The notes under the pieces are model-generated. The model ran no database searches. It saw only the letters and a program-made list of their open reading frames with translations, and was not told where the DNA came from. Below are positions 18,226 to 27,231 of a stretch of 64,000 bases of DNA, one piece after another. Positions within the stretch are counted from its first letter, which is position 1. Each line of letters begins with the position of its first letter. The stretch comes from Rhizobium etli CFN 42 (lineage in GTDB: Bacteria > Pseudomonadota > Alphaproteobacteria > Rhizobiales > Rhizobiaceae): positions 186,001-250,000 of the forward strand of contig NC_007764.1 of NCBI RefSeq assembly GCF_000092045.1, given 5' to 3'. Made by a program: the position numbers and the translations under genes.

Positions 18226-18564
18226 TCAGACGATCAAAAATCCTTGTATGGCGCTCTTCTGGCCATTCAGTTTTATCACAACCCACAAGGGTGGGTCGGG
18301 TTTATCTTTGGTGGTATCGGTAGGTGGAGCGCCGAGCGCCGGCTTGGCGACGACTGGCCATACCTTGTCTGTGCTCGTAGCAGAGTCATCCCGAAGGACT
18401 TCGACGTCAACTCTGTCGCTGCCGTCCTGCTTGGTAGATACATATACATCCATCCCCTCACCGAAGCCGTGGCCTATGAGCGTGAACGGCGTTCGTGTGC
18501 GGAGCGGAGCTTGCACAGGCTTGGGGTCCAACCGGACAATTTGAAGAGTAGTTTTCGCGGGCAT
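18226..18564 (-). CDS. Hypothetical protein, small beta-rich
   Basis: 112 residues. The ATG at 18564 has a strong ribosome site (GGGAGG, 5 bases upstream), supporting translation. No signal peptide. Alternating polar/hydrophobic residues and FTLIGHGFGEGMDVYVST recall an IPT/TIG or similar beta-sandwich, a weak impression only. It is the last gene of a three-gene unit, 33 bases after the 200-residue protein. Function unknown. Confidence 0.65.
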   Translation of the reverse strand: MPAKTTLQIVRLDPKPVQAPLRTRTPFTLIGHGFGEGMDVYVSTKQDGSDRVDVEVLRDDSATSTDKVWPVVAKPALGAPPTDTTKDKPDPPLWVVIKLNGQKSAIQGFLIV

Positions 18565-18597
18565 GTTAACCTCCCGGGTCCATCCCTATCCGTAAAA

Positions 18598-19200
18598 TCA
18601 ATCACCATCGCCCGATCTGCGAGGGATGAATCCACCTGATCTCGACATGACGCCGCCGGAGCGGGACAAGGCGCCGCCCGACCTGGACAATCCACCGCTC
18701 GCCATTCCTCGAGGATCTGTCGAGGCCTCAGCCGCGAGCAAGATTTGCTCTAGACTTCCCGTTTGGGCATCAAGCCTCATCGAGATATCGTCCTTCTCAT
18801 AGATCCAAACCTTCATATCCCTGGCGAGAGCCCCGATTTGGGAGCCGAGACCTGTTCGTGCACTCGATCCTGGGGACCGAGACAACCTGTCGTATTCAAT
18901 ATCGCCATCGACATTCCGCGGAGGGGGATCGTCGGGATTCAGGCCGCTGCCGTGGACAACGAAGATAGCGGGTCGGCTCAATTCAACGAAAGTTCCCTCG
19001 AAAGAGAAAGCGTAGATTCGCGCGAGAGTCGCGTCGTCCGTGCTGAGTTGGCCCCTCAGAAAACCATTCGCGCCTAATGGATTTCCCATCAGCGGCTGAT
19101 AAACGTCGCCTCGCAAAAGAAGGTCACTCAGTTCACGGCCGAAGAGATACACTGCTGATACGCCTAATAAGGTTTCATTGTCTGCCACGTCTGCCTCCAT
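18598..19200 (-). CDS. Hypothetical protein with SRSGG repeat tail
   Basis: 200 residues. The first ~160 residues look globular and have no recognised motif. The C-terminus has three near-identical units GLSRSGGALSRSGGVMSRSGG followed by FIPRRSGDGD, a low-complexity basic tail of a kind used for binding or tethering. No signal peptide. It lies 8 bases after the metallopeptidase gene, so the two are co-transcribed. Function unknown. Confidence 0.65.
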   Translation of the reverse strand: MEADVADNETLLGVSAVYLFGRELSDLLLRGDVYQPLMGNPLGANGFLRGQLSTDDATLARIYAFSFEGTFVELSRPAIFVVHGSGLNPDDPPPRNVDGDIEYDRLSRSPGSSARTGLGSQIGALARDMKVWIYEKDDISMRLDAQTGSLEQILLAAEASTDPRGMASGGLSRSGGALSRSGGVMSRSGGFIPRRSGDGD

Positions 19201-19208
19201 CTACCTGG

Positions 19209-20540
19209 TTATTGACCGATACCTGATCTCGACAGCAGAACTTTCTCGCGATAGCTCATCTTCGGAAGCTTCAGATGATCTCTCGGCAGCAAGATTCGCG
19301 CAGAGTGAAAATGGCTGTGATGCTCACCGCCCTTGAGGTGTGCGCCGGCATGCAGCTCGCCGATCGCTCGCCGCCCGAAGTTCCTGCTGATGATCCCGGC
19401 GAATTGGCCGCTACTTTCCTTCCGATCAACTGCAAGCATCGTTTCCGCGACGTCGCCGTAGTCCAGAAAATCGGGAGCAAGAGCCCACAAGGTTTCCGCC
19501 AGATACGTGCCGGCGATGTCTCGTGCATCGAGCAATGCTTCGACAAATCCATCCGGGTTCCGCGCAAAAGCGCGGTCGAAAGCGAGCTGTACCGGCGCCT
19601 CGGCAGCCGGGTCGAACTCGGCAATATCCGAGAGATCTTCGACGTTCCGGGAGATAAGGCCTCTCGCTACCAGGCTCTCGTGAAAAATATCGACGAGTAT
19701 ATCGAATATCGCACCGGTGAGTGGCTGGGAGAGCTCGTGTTCGTCCTTCCAGCCACGCGCGAATTCGGCCATCGTCCGTTTGTTGTTTGCCGAACGAATC
19801 TGACGATGCGGCGAGAATTCCGAAAAGCGCGCGAGGCGATTTGCCCGGTAAAGGTTGCCGCACGTCTCCTCGAGTACATTCTCGATCACCGACGGAAAAT
19901 GCATGGCCGCGATCAGCGACACGCAGTCTGAGAAGGACTCCTGGAAGCCGAGATATTCCGGATACTCGGTGCCCGGGCGCGGTACCCCGAGGATGCTGAA
20001 GATGATCGCGTGCCCCACCTCATGGGCGATGACATCGAAATCCAGGCTGAAGGGAAGGATGCGCCCATCCTTCTCGAACTGGCTGCCGACTTCAAGGAAG
20101 CCGTAGCCGTACTGGGCATTGTCCCACTGTGGGAAAATGGAGATTTCCAACCGGTCATAGTGATCGCGAAAATGCCACGTAAGCGGCTGGCCGAGATAGC
20201 GCTCCCACACATCGAGTGTGAACCGTACGCAGCCGAAGACATGCGCGGCTTCGAAACCGGGCATCGAAGGTCGGAGATAGTCAAAATTGCCGCGCTCATC
20301 GGGATCGGCCGGCTCGAGGATTTTGCCGGTCCAAGGCGGAAGGGACATATAAGGCGTTCCGAGCGGGCCCCGGTTTACGCCATAGGGATAGATTTTGCCG
20401 ACTGGTTCGACAACAAACATGCAATCGTCGGCCGGACCAGCGGTCAGGCTGCCCAACGGAGACGACACTTCGACAATCTCGGGACTTGATCGAGCATCTT
20501 CAAATGGAGGCTGCACAAAAAGTCTGAACCGGGTGCCCAT
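19209..20540 (-). CDS. Putative zinc metallopeptidase (HEVGH, gluzincin-like)
   Basis: 443 residues from the ATG at 20540, which follows a GGGGGGAG ribosome site; a TTG 15 bases further up is less likely. The motif FDVIAHEVGHAIIFSILG gives the HExxH zinc site, and about 25 residues later GFQESFSDCV gives a glutamate followed by SD, as in thermolysin-like (gluzincin) peptidases where that Glu is the third ligand. There is no signal peptide, so it would act in the cytoplasm or leave by a non-Sec route. First gene of an unknown three-gene unit. Confidence 0.7.
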   Translation of the reverse strand: MGTRFRLFVQPPFEDARSSPEIVEVSSPLGSLTAGPADDCMFVVEPVGKIYPYGVNRGPLGTPYMSLPPWTGKILEPADPDERGNFDYLRPSMPGFEAAHVFGCVRFTLDVWERYLGQPLTWHFRDHYDRLEISIFPQWDNAQYGYGFLEVGSQFEKDGRILPFSLDFDVIAHEVGHAIIFSILGVPRPGTEYPEYLGFQESFSDCVSLIAAMHFPSVIENVLEETCGNLYRANRLARFSEFSPHRQIRSANNKRTMAEFARGWKDEHELSQPLTGAIFDILVDIFHESLVARGLISRNVEDLSDIAEFDPAAEAPVQLAFDRAFARNPDGFVEALLDARDIAGTYLAETLWALAPDFLDYGDVAETMLAVDRKESSGQFAGIISRNFGRRAIGELHAGAHLKGGEHHSHFHSARILLPRDHLKLPKMSYREKVLLSRSGIGQ

Positions 20541-20635
20541 TCGCTCCCCCCTCAAAAGACTTTCATGATTGCCAGTTTAAGTTGACATTCGGCGCTCGCG
20601 GCGGATTTATCAAGTAATGAAATAGTATTATTGGC

Positions 20636-22510
20636 TTATTCAGACAGTGAAACCAGTTTCAAATAGCGCGGGTGACTACGGATGGGATCGAGATCGGAAT
20701 CATTCTTGAACCATAGCCGCATTTCGATGCCGACTTGCGGCATCCAGACTTCAAGCAAGTCTATCGCCCGATCGATCTCGCCAAGAAGTGCATAAGTGCA
20801 GGCGGCGTTGTACTGAATGTTTATATCGTCGGGATCCGTCGCCAGGGAGCGCGCCAACCATTCCAGCGCCGTGTCGCGAACACCAAGGAAGGCCAGCGCC
20901 GTCGCTCCCAGGCAGGCAACATTGGCATTCTCCGGATGGAGCCGCAGTTCCTCCTCCGCCCTTTTCAATGCGATCCTGGCATAGCTGCTGGCCTTATCTA
21001 TTTGTCCGAGTGAACGTAAGACGTTCACAAGCATGATCGGTGCACCGTAGTCGGCAGGTTTGATTTCCATCGCCCGCTGAAAGTGCGTAGCCGCGAGTTC
21101 GAACTGACCTTCGGTGACGCAAAATTCGGCATAGTAGCGGTTCGCCTCGTGGCAATTGGCGTCGAGCGACAAAGCTTGCGCGAATGCGGAAACTGCCTCG
21201 GTGCGATTGCCGGCCACCGCCAATGCAAATCCCTTGGCCGCATAGGCCTCCGCCAGATTGGGATCGATAACGAGCGCCGTCGCCGTGTTTGCAAGAATAT
21301 CCTCCACCGGAATTTCAGCTCCGAATTGAGACCGCAGGCGCGCATCGCAGACCGCGATGCCGGCATAGGCGCGGGCATAACCCGGATCCAGTTCGATGGC
21401 TCTGGCGAAGCTCTGCCTGGCCATCAAATGGTTGGAGCGTGAGGCAATATGGTAGTATTCGCGCCCCCGGAGGAAATGCGTGTAGGCCTCAACGCTCTCT
21501 GTCGGCGCCTGCTCGATTGCCCTCTTCTCCTCCGGCAGCAGCTTGACCTTGAGCTGCCCGACGATTGCCTTTACGATCTCGTCCTGCATTTCGAAAATGT
21601 CCGTCAGGTCGCGGTCGTAACGCGCGGCCCAGACATGGCCGTCGCTGGCTGCTTCAATCAATTCCGCATTGATCCGGACCTGATTGCCTGCCTTGCGGAC
21701 GCTGCCCTCCACAATATAGGCAACGCCGAGTTCCGCAGCGATACGTTGCAGGTTTTCGCTCCGGCCCTTCCATGTAAAGACGGTGTTGCGGCTTAGCACG
21801 AACAGGCCTGAAACATTCGACAGATCAGTGATGAGATCTTCGGTGATGCCGTCGCTGAAGAAATCCTGCTCGGGATCGTTGCTGATGTTGGCGAATGGCA
21901 GAACTGCAACCGACGGCTTGTTGACCGGCGCCCGTGTGTGTCCGCCTGCGGTAAGCGGGACCTCTTCACTGGAGGGGGCATTGCCCCAATCGGCAAAATA
22001 GACATGGACCGGTCGGGATATATTCTTGACGGTCATGGCGCCCTGGTCTGCGAAACCGAGGTCGAGCTTGTTGGCGACTTCGTGGCGCACGGCCGCCGAA
22101 CAGGCAATACCGCCGGGGGCTGCAAGAGCCTGCAGCCGGACCGCGACATTAATGCCGTCCCCATGAAAGTCATCCTCGTCGAAAACGATGTCGCCGAGAT
22201 TCAAGCCGATGCGGAACGCAAAGTGCCTGTCCCCCGGAATCCCTATGTTGCGCTCCAGCATGCCGCGCTGGATTTCGACAGCGCAGCGTGCCGCACTCAG
22301 CACGCTGCCGAACTCGACCAGGAAACCATCGCCCATGACCTTGATTATATGTCCGCCATGGATTGCGACAGCAGGATCGAAGAGCTCTCGGCGATGCTGA
22401 CGAAGGGCGTTGAGCGTCTCCTCTTCGTTGGCTTCCAGGAGGCGGCTATAGCCTACCACATCGGCAGCCAGAATAGCCGCCAGCCGACGTTCAACAAACT
22501 CTGCGCACAT
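20636..22510 (-). CDS. Class III adenylate/guanylate cyclase with TolB-like and TPR domains
   Basis: 624 residues from the ATG at 22510 (GGGAGA upstream; a TTG 27 bases earlier is less likely). Cyclase domain about 1-170: metal aspartates Asp17 (ILAADVVGYS) and Asp61 (KVMGDGF), and transition-state pair Asn121/Arg125 (NVAVRL), so it should be active. Next comes a FlgO/TolB-like domain (VAVLPFANISNDPEQDFFSDG), then about five tetratricopeptide repeats to the C-terminus. This cyclase-TPR layout is expanded in rhizobia. It is cytosolic; the signal it reads is unknown. Confidence 0.88.
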   Translation of the reverse strand: MCAEFVERRLAAILAADVVGYSRLLEANEEETLNALRQHRRELFDPAVAIHGGHIIKVMGDGFLVEFGSVLSAARCAVEIQRGMLERNIGIPGDRHFAFRIGLNLGDIVFDEDDFHGDGINVAVRLQALAAPGGIACSAAVRHEVANKLDLGFADQGAMTVKNISRPVHVYFADWGNAPSSEEVPLTAGGHTRAPVNKPSVAVLPFANISNDPEQDFFSDGITEDLITDLSNVSGLFVLSRNTVFTWKGRSENLQRIAAELGVAYIVEGSVRKAGNQVRINAELIEAASDGHVWAARYDRDLTDIFEMQDEIVKAIVGQLKVKLLPEEKRAIEQAPTESVEAYTHFLRGREYYHIASRSNHLMARQSFARAIELDPGYARAYAGIAVCDARLRSQFGAEIPVEDILANTATALVIDPNLAEAYAAKGFALAVAGNRTEAVSAFAQALSLDANCHEANRYYAEFCVTEGQFELAATHFQRAMEIKPADYGAPIMLVNVLRSLGQIDKASSYARIALKRAEEELRLHPENANVACLGATALAFLGVRDTALEWLARSLATDPDDINIQYNAACTYALLGEIDRAIDLLEVWMPQVGIEMRLWFKNDSDLDPIRSHPRYLKLVSLSE

Positions 22511-22705
22511 GCCCGTCTCCCAACGCGCTGGTGGCAATACTATTCAGTTCAAGAAGCTAGCCAGTAATGTTGCCGGACGATTGTATTACTGACAACTAAA
22601 ATCTCCCTCTCGGCTGTAAGAACCGCCGGAGCCACTTGAGAATTTGAGTGGAACTTCAGAATTGATGGTGCGGCCCCTCATCAGGGGGGCGCCGATTCCG
22701 GCGCG

Positions 22706-23776
22706 TCAAGTCTTTGCAACGGCGATGCTCTCCCGCAGGATAAGCCTGCTGCGGATGACGGTGCGCAGCGTTGCCGGGTTATGCGCCCGGCCAATGGCGT
22801 CGAGCAGAAGTTCCACCGCCGCGCGGCCCATCTCTTCCACGGGCTGCTCGATCGTCGAGAGTGGCGGCGCGGAGAATTCGCAGACCGGAGAGCCGTCGAA
22901 GGAAACAACGGACAGATCATCGGGAATACGCAAGCCTACACGCTTGATGCGACTGATGAATGAAATGGCCATGTCATCGCTCGTGGCGATAACCGCCGTC
23001 GGTTTCTCGGCCAGCTTCGTGAAATCATCCGCCGCCTGAACGCCGATGTCGAAGCCGTGCTGATAATCGAGGCGACCGCCCGAGCGACGCACCGCCTGCC
23101 GCGGCAAGCCGGCTGCATCGAGCGCCTCGAGCACGCCGCCATAGCGCTCGACATCGTGATAATTGCCTTCAGGGCCTGCAAGATAGAAAAACCGCCGATG
23201 CCCCAGACGAACGAGCTCGGCCGTGACGTCGCGCACAGCCTCGCGATCGTTGGTAACGACGCTCTGCAGGCCCGCATCGCTCATGTCGAGCAGCATCGAC
23301 ACGATGGGCAGGCCGGAATTTGCCAGCGAACGCCCGTCGACCTCCGGAAGCTTCGACGACAGAATAATGGCGCCGCGCACGCTGCCGCCGAAGGCGAGAT
23401 CGAGAATGTGCCGCTCGGAGGCCTCGTCGCGATCAAGGTTGGCGATCATCAGATTATAGCCGCCCTGGATCAGCGTTTTGTTGATGCTCTGCAGGACCTG
23501 AGGAATGATCTGGGAGACGCCATAATAAAGCGATCCTGGCAGGATGATCATGATGATGTTGGATTTTCCGATCCTCAGTCCGCGCGCCATCGCGTTCGGC
23601 GTGTAGCCGAGTTGCCTGGCGGCCGCATTGATCTTGGTGCGGGTCTTCTCGTTGACCCGTCCGGGATTGGCAAGCGCCCGGCTGACCGTCGATATCGCGA
23701 CACCGGCGAGCCGCGCAACGTCAGCCATCAGCGCCCCGGACGGCTCCTCTCCCGCCACATCTTTGTTTTTATTCAC
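22706..23776 (-). CDS. LacI-family transcriptional regulator
   Basis: 356 residues; GTG start at 23776 with GGAG 11 bases upstream, or an ATG at 23728. N-terminal helix-turn-helix ADVARLAGVAISTVSRALANP followed by the hinge and a periplasmic-binding-like sensor domain (ILSSKLPEVDG; YLAGPEGN; VVSFDGSP). It is divergent from the isomerase-ABC-GMC operon starting at 23998; two LacI-type palindromes lie in the gap, so it most likely represses that operon and itself until the sugar is present. Confidence 0.9.
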   Translation of the reverse strand: MNKNKDVAGEEPSGALMADVARLAGVAISTVSRALANPGRVNEKTRTKINAAARQLGYTPNAMARGLRIGKSNIIMIILPGSLYYGVSQIIPQVLQSINKTLIQGGYNLMIANLDRDEASERHILDLAFGGSVRGAIILSSKLPEVDGRSLANSGLPIVSMLLDMSDAGLQSVVTNDREAVRDVTAELVRLGHRRFFYLAGPEGNYHDVERYGGVLEALDAAGLPRQAVRRSGGRLDYQHGFDIGVQAADDFTKLAEKPTAVIATSDDMAISFISRIKRVGLRIPDDLSVVSFDGSPVCEFSAPPLSTIEQPVEEMGRAAVELLLDAIGRAHNPATLRTVIRSRLILRESIAVAKT

Positions 23777-23833
23777 CTTTAATTACGTCTCCGGGATGCT
23801 TCGATTTGCAATTCTAAGGCAGGTGACGGTTTA

Positions 23834-23849
23834 TAGCAAACGTTTGCCA
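23834..23849. promoter_or_regulatory. LacI-type operator 1
   Basis: TAGCAAACGTTTGCCA contains a perfect 12-base palindrome (GCAAAC|GTTTGC) with the central CG typical of LacI-family sites. It lies in the gap between the divergent LacI gene and the sugar operon, about 59 bases centre to centre from operator 2. Confidence 0.75.
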
Positions 23850-23857
23850 AAAATTGC

Positions 23858-23885
23858 TTGCTAAAAAAACCAGCTTGGCTATCAT
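23858..23885 (+). promoter_or_regulatory. Putative promoter of the sugar operon
   Basis: TTGCTA (23858-23863), 16 bases, TATCAT (23880-23885). It sits between the two LacI-type palindromes, with operator 2 starting 6 bases after the -10 box, a position suited to repression of initiation. Confidence 0.4.
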
Positions 23886-23891
23886 CTAAGT

Positions 23892-23909
23892 ATGGCAAAC
23901 GATTGCCAT
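23892..23909. promoter_or_regulatory. LacI-type operator 2
   Basis: ATGGCAAACGATTGCCAT is an 18-base palindrome with one mismatched pair and a central CG. It shares the GCAAACG core with operator 1. Position just downstream of the proposed promoter fits a repressor site. Confidence 0.75.
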
Positions 23910-23997
23910 TTTTAATACGTTGAAAATGCACAACTTATTGAATGCGGAGCCGCTGTTTCGCATGCAGGCGGGTCGTGCCCGTGAGAATGGATAGGTT

Positions 23998-24951
23998 ATG
24001 GCCAGTGACGACAGACTACGCTTCGGCGTTGATCTTGTGACGTTCTTCCATCCCGGCTTCTGGGGCGTCGACAGCCATGATGCGATTGTCGGCCGTGCAC
24101 GCGCCGCGCCGCGCGCCTTCTGGGACAAGATCCTCGACAGCGTCCAGGCTTCCGGCGTCACCGGCGTCGAGTTGACCTTCTCACCCTTCAACTGGCAGGA
24201 CGCTATCAAGACCTATGGTTCGATCGATGGGTTTGCCGCCGAACTGGCAAGGCGCGGACTGACGCTTTGCAGCGGATTCTTCGCAGAGCTCGAGGCAGCG
24301 GGAGACTTTACCGCCCCTGAAGCCCAGCGCGCGCTGATCGACAAGGCGGAACGATATGCCGATTTCCTGAAAGCCTGCGGCAGCGACATCATGGTGATTG
24401 GCGCCCCGTTACGCCAAACTCTCGGCGCCCAGCCGGTGCAGTTCCACGATTTCGACCGTGCCAAGGCAATCGCCGATTTCCTCAATCGGCTTGGCGCGAC
24501 CCTCCATGCCAGAGGCGTCCGGCTCGCGCTGCACACGGAGGCGCACTCGATCTTTGCCGCCGCGCGCGACGTCGACCTGATGATGCTGCTGACCGATCCG
24601 GCCTATGTGCATATGTGCCCGGACACCGCCCATATCATCGTTGCCGGCTCCGACCCCGTCCAGTTGGTTGACCGTCATCACGAGCGCATGATCATCGCCC
24701 ACTGGAAGGATGCGGTCGGCCCGATGCCAGCCGATACCCCGATCGACAAGCAGATCCATGAACGCCACCAGCCCTATTTCTGCGGCTTTGGCCTCGGACG
24801 CGTCGACTGGCCGGCCTGGATCCGGCTGTTGCGCGACAAGGCCTATGAAGGCTGGGCAATCCTCGAACTCGATGCCGCGCCCGATCCCGTCCGCGACATC
24901 GCCAACGGGCTCACGCTCGTCCGGCAGGCGCTCCTGCCGATTTATCGCTGA
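23998..24951 (+). CDS. Sugar phosphate isomerase/epimerase family protein (xylose-isomerase-like TIM barrel)
   Basis: 317 residues. Barrel signatures include FHPGFWGV, GVTGVELTFSPFN, LALHTEAHSI and PDTAHIIVAGSDP with metal-ligand His/Glu/Asp residues, as in IolE/IolI and 3-keto-sugar enzymes. First gene of the operon; it directly precedes the ABC importer and shares an operon with a GMC oxidoreductase. In several bacteria such a pair processes glycosides through 3-keto intermediates, which is my preferred reading; a plain epimerase role is also possible. Confidence 0.82.
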   Translation: MASDDRLRFGVDLVTFFHPGFWGVDSHDAIVGRARAAPRAFWDKILDSVQASGVTGVELTFSPFNWQDAIKTYGSIDGFAAELARRGLTLCSGFFAELEAAGDFTAPEAQRALIDKAERYADFLKACGSDIMVIGAPLRQTLGAQPVQFHDFDRAKAIADFLNRLGATLHARGVRLALHTEAHSIFAAARDVDLMMLLTDPAYVHMCPDTAHIIVAGSDPVQLVDRHHERMIIAHWKDAVGPMPADTPIDKQIHERHQPYFCGFGLGRVDWPAWIRLLRDKAYEGWAILELDAAPDPVRDIANGLTLVRQALLPIYR

Positions 24952-25008
24952 GATCATTCCGAAGACGACAAACGCCCCGCCAAGAGGGCATTTTCAAGAG
25001 GTGGAACA

Positions 25009-26241
25009 ATGAAGACCATGATGAAGCTCTTTCTTGCCGGTGTGGCTTTCGCCGGTCCCATCGCCGCGGCGCATGCCGAGGACAAGCCGACGATCGAGAT
25101 CATGTCGTCCTGGACGTCGGGCGGCGAAGCGGCAGCCTTGAACGTCATCAAGACGGAATTCGAAAAGCGCGGCGGCATCTGGAAGGATTCCTCCATTGCC
25201 GGCTTCGGCGCTGCCGATGCCGCCTTCCAGAACCGCATCGTCGCCGGCGACGCGCCCGGCGCCAAACAGGGCGTCATCGGTCTTGCTGCCGCCGATTTCG
25301 TCAGCCAGGGTCTTTTCAACCCGATCGACGACGTTGCTGCCGCCGGCAAATGGGCCGACGTCTTGCCGAAATCGATCAGCGCTCTCATTTCCTATGATGG
25401 CAAGGTCTATCTCGCGCCGACCGGCGCCCATGGCGAAAGCTGGGTCTTCTATTCCAAGGAGGCCTTCGACAAGGCCAGTATTGCGCAGGAACCGAAGAGC
25501 TGGGACGAGTTTTTCGCTGATCTCGACAAGCTGAAGGCCGCCGGCCTTATCCCGGTCGCCTGGGGCGGCCAGCCCTGGCAGCAGACCAAGGTCTTCAACA
25601 TGATCCTGCTCTCGCAGGTGGGGAGCGACGGCTTTCTGAAGATCTATGCAGACAAGGACAAGAGCGAGGCATCCGTCGACGGCGTAAAGAAGACTCTCGA
25701 AATCCTTGGCAAGCTGCGCGGTTATGTCGACGCGGGTGCGGCGGGCCGCAACTGGAACGATGCGACAGCCATGCTGATCACCGCCAAAGCCGGCGTGCAG
25801 TTCATGGGCGATTGGGCCAAGGGCGAATTCACCGTTGCCGGCAAAGAGCCTGGCAAGGATTATGGCTGCATGATCGCTCCCGAATCCAGAGGCATGGTCT
25901 ATATCGCCGACTCCCTGTGGTTCCCGAAAACCGGCAATGCCCAGGCCGACAAGGCGCAGAAGCTTCTCGCCGAAGTCGTCATGGACCCGGCGATCCAGGT
26001 CGAATTCGCCCTTAAGAAGGGCTCTATCCCGATGCGCTCCGACGTCGACAAGTCTAAACTCGACGTCTGCGCGCAGAAGGGCGTCGAGCTGATGAGCGCC
26101 GGCGCGATCGTGCCCGATCAGGCGATCGTGCTCACGCCGCAGCAGGTCGGTTCGCTCGACGATTTCGTCGACGAATATTGGAGCGGCGGCTCGAACGACG
26201 CGGCGGCTGCGGCCGAGAATTTCTTCGCCATCTTCGAGTAG
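25009..26241 (+). CDS. Sugar ABC transporter substrate-binding protein (family 1)
   Basis: 410 residues with a signal peptide (about 1-23, ending AHA). The mature part has the COG1653 pattern (IEIMSSWTSGGEAAALN, YDGKVYLAPTG, WDEFFADLDKLKAAG, MGDWAKGEF). It binds a carbohydrate in the periplasm for the two downstream CUT1 permeases. A strong stem-loop follows the gene, which usually keeps the binding-protein message more abundant. Confidence 0.9.
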   Translation: MKTMMKLFLAGVAFAGPIAAAHAEDKPTIEIMSSWTSGGEAAALNVIKTEFEKRGGIWKDSSIAGFGAADAAFQNRIVAGDAPGAKQGVIGLAAADFVSQGLFNPIDDVAAAGKWADVLPKSISALISYDGKVYLAPTGAHGESWVFYSKEAFDKASIAQEPKSWDEFFADLDKLKAAGLIPVAWGGQPWQQTKVFNMILLSQVGSDGFLKIYADKDKSEASVDGVKKTLEILGKLRGYVDAGAAGRNWNDATAMLITAKAGVQFMGDWAKGEFTVAGKEPGKDYGCMIAPESRGMVYIADSLWFPKTGNAQADKAQKLLAEVVMDPAIQVEFALKKGSIPMRSDVDKSKLDVCAQKGVELMSAGAIVPDQAIVLTPQQVGSLDDFVDEYWSGGSNDAAAAAENFFAIFE

Positions 26242-26249
26242 GATCGTGT

Positions 26250-26280
26250 CCGTGGCGTCGGACTGTCTCCGACGCCACGG
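26250..26280 (+). other. Stem-loop between binding-protein and permease genes
   Basis: A 13-base perfect inverted repeat (26250-26262 with 26268-26280) around a 5-base loop, nine bases after the binding-protein stop. No T run follows. Such hairpins protect the upstream message and weaken read-through, raising binding protein over permease. Confidence 0.6.
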
Positions 26281-26343
26281 CTTCCGCGCTGCGTGCTCCG
26301 CGGCGGCGCGTGTTCCGCTTTCCATCCGACAACGAGCTGGCCG

Positions 26344-27231
26344 ATGTCCGTCAAACGCAAGCGCAATCTTTCCGCGATCATCGCCCTCTTGCCGACATGG
26401 TTTGCCGCGGTCGTGGTCTTCATCGGCACCATGGGCTGGTCGATAAGGCTGTCCTTCACCAATTCCACGCTCTTTCCGTCTTCGACCTATATCGGCTTCG
26501 CGCAATATTCGAAGCTCTTCGCCTCGGCCAAATGGCTGGCCTCACTGCAAAACGTCTTGATCTTCGGCGTCCTCTATGTCGCGGGCTGTCTGGTGCTCGG
26601 CTTTCTTCTGGCCGCCGCACTCGACCGCAAGATCCGTTTCGAAAGCGCCTTCAGGACGATCTTCCTCTATCCCTACGCCATGTCCTTCGTGGTGACCGGG
26701 CTGATCTGGCAATGGATGCTCAATCCGACGCTCGGCATCCAGGCGAGCGTGCGTTCGCTCGGCTGGGAAAGCTTCGTCCTCGACTGGGTGGTCAATCGCG
26801 ACATGGCGATCTATGCGCTGGTGCTCGCCGGCGTATGGCAGGGCGCGGGGCTGGTCATGGTCATTGCGCTTGCCGGCATACGCGGCATCGAGGCCGAGCA
26901 ATGGAAAGCGGCGCGCGTCGACGGCATCCCCGTCTGGCGCATCTATGTCTCGATCATCCTGCCCCAGCTCGGGCCGGCACTCGCCGCTGCCGGCATGCTG
27001 CTCGCCATGGGCGTGATCAAGACCTACGACATCGTCGTCGCCATGACCAATGGCGGCCCCGGCAATGCCACCGAGGTGCCGGCGAAATTCATCATGGACA
27101 ATTTGTTCGGGCGCCAGAATCTCGGCCTTGCCACAGCAGGCGCAACGGTGCTCGTCCTCAGCGTCATCATCGCGGTCGCGCCATTTCGCTATGCGATGCA
27201 CATGCGCAACCGGGCGGAGGGAGCGGCGTGA
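26344..27231 (+). CDS. Sugar ABC transporter permease (CUT1, MalF type)
   Basis: 295 residues from the ATG at 26344 (an in-frame TTG-type extension of 17 residues is hydrophilic and unlikely). Six membrane segments; EAA loop EAEQWKAARVDGIPVWRIYVSIILPQL. It forms the channel with the following permease; its stop overlaps the next ATG by one base (TGATG). Confidence 0.9.
   Translation: MSVKRKRNLSAIIALLPTWFAAVVVFIGTMGWSIRLSFTNSTLFPSSTYIGFAQYSKLFASAKWLASLQNVLIFGVLYVAGCLVLGFLLAAALDRKIRFESAFRTIFLYPYAMSFVVTGLIWQWMLNPTLGIQASVRSLGWESFVLDWVVNRDMAIYALVLAGVWQGAGLVMVIALAGIRGIEAEQWKAARVDGIPVWRIYVSIILPQLGPALAAAGMLLAMGVIKTYDIVVAMTNGGPGNATEVPAKFIMDNLFGRQNLGLATAGATVLVLSVIIAVAPFRYAMHMRNRAEGAA

Noticed and set aside
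22511..22705. Possible small gene between the cyclase and LacI genes
   Set aside because: About 195 bases without a frame carrying a ribosome site; treated as spacer and cyclase promoter region.
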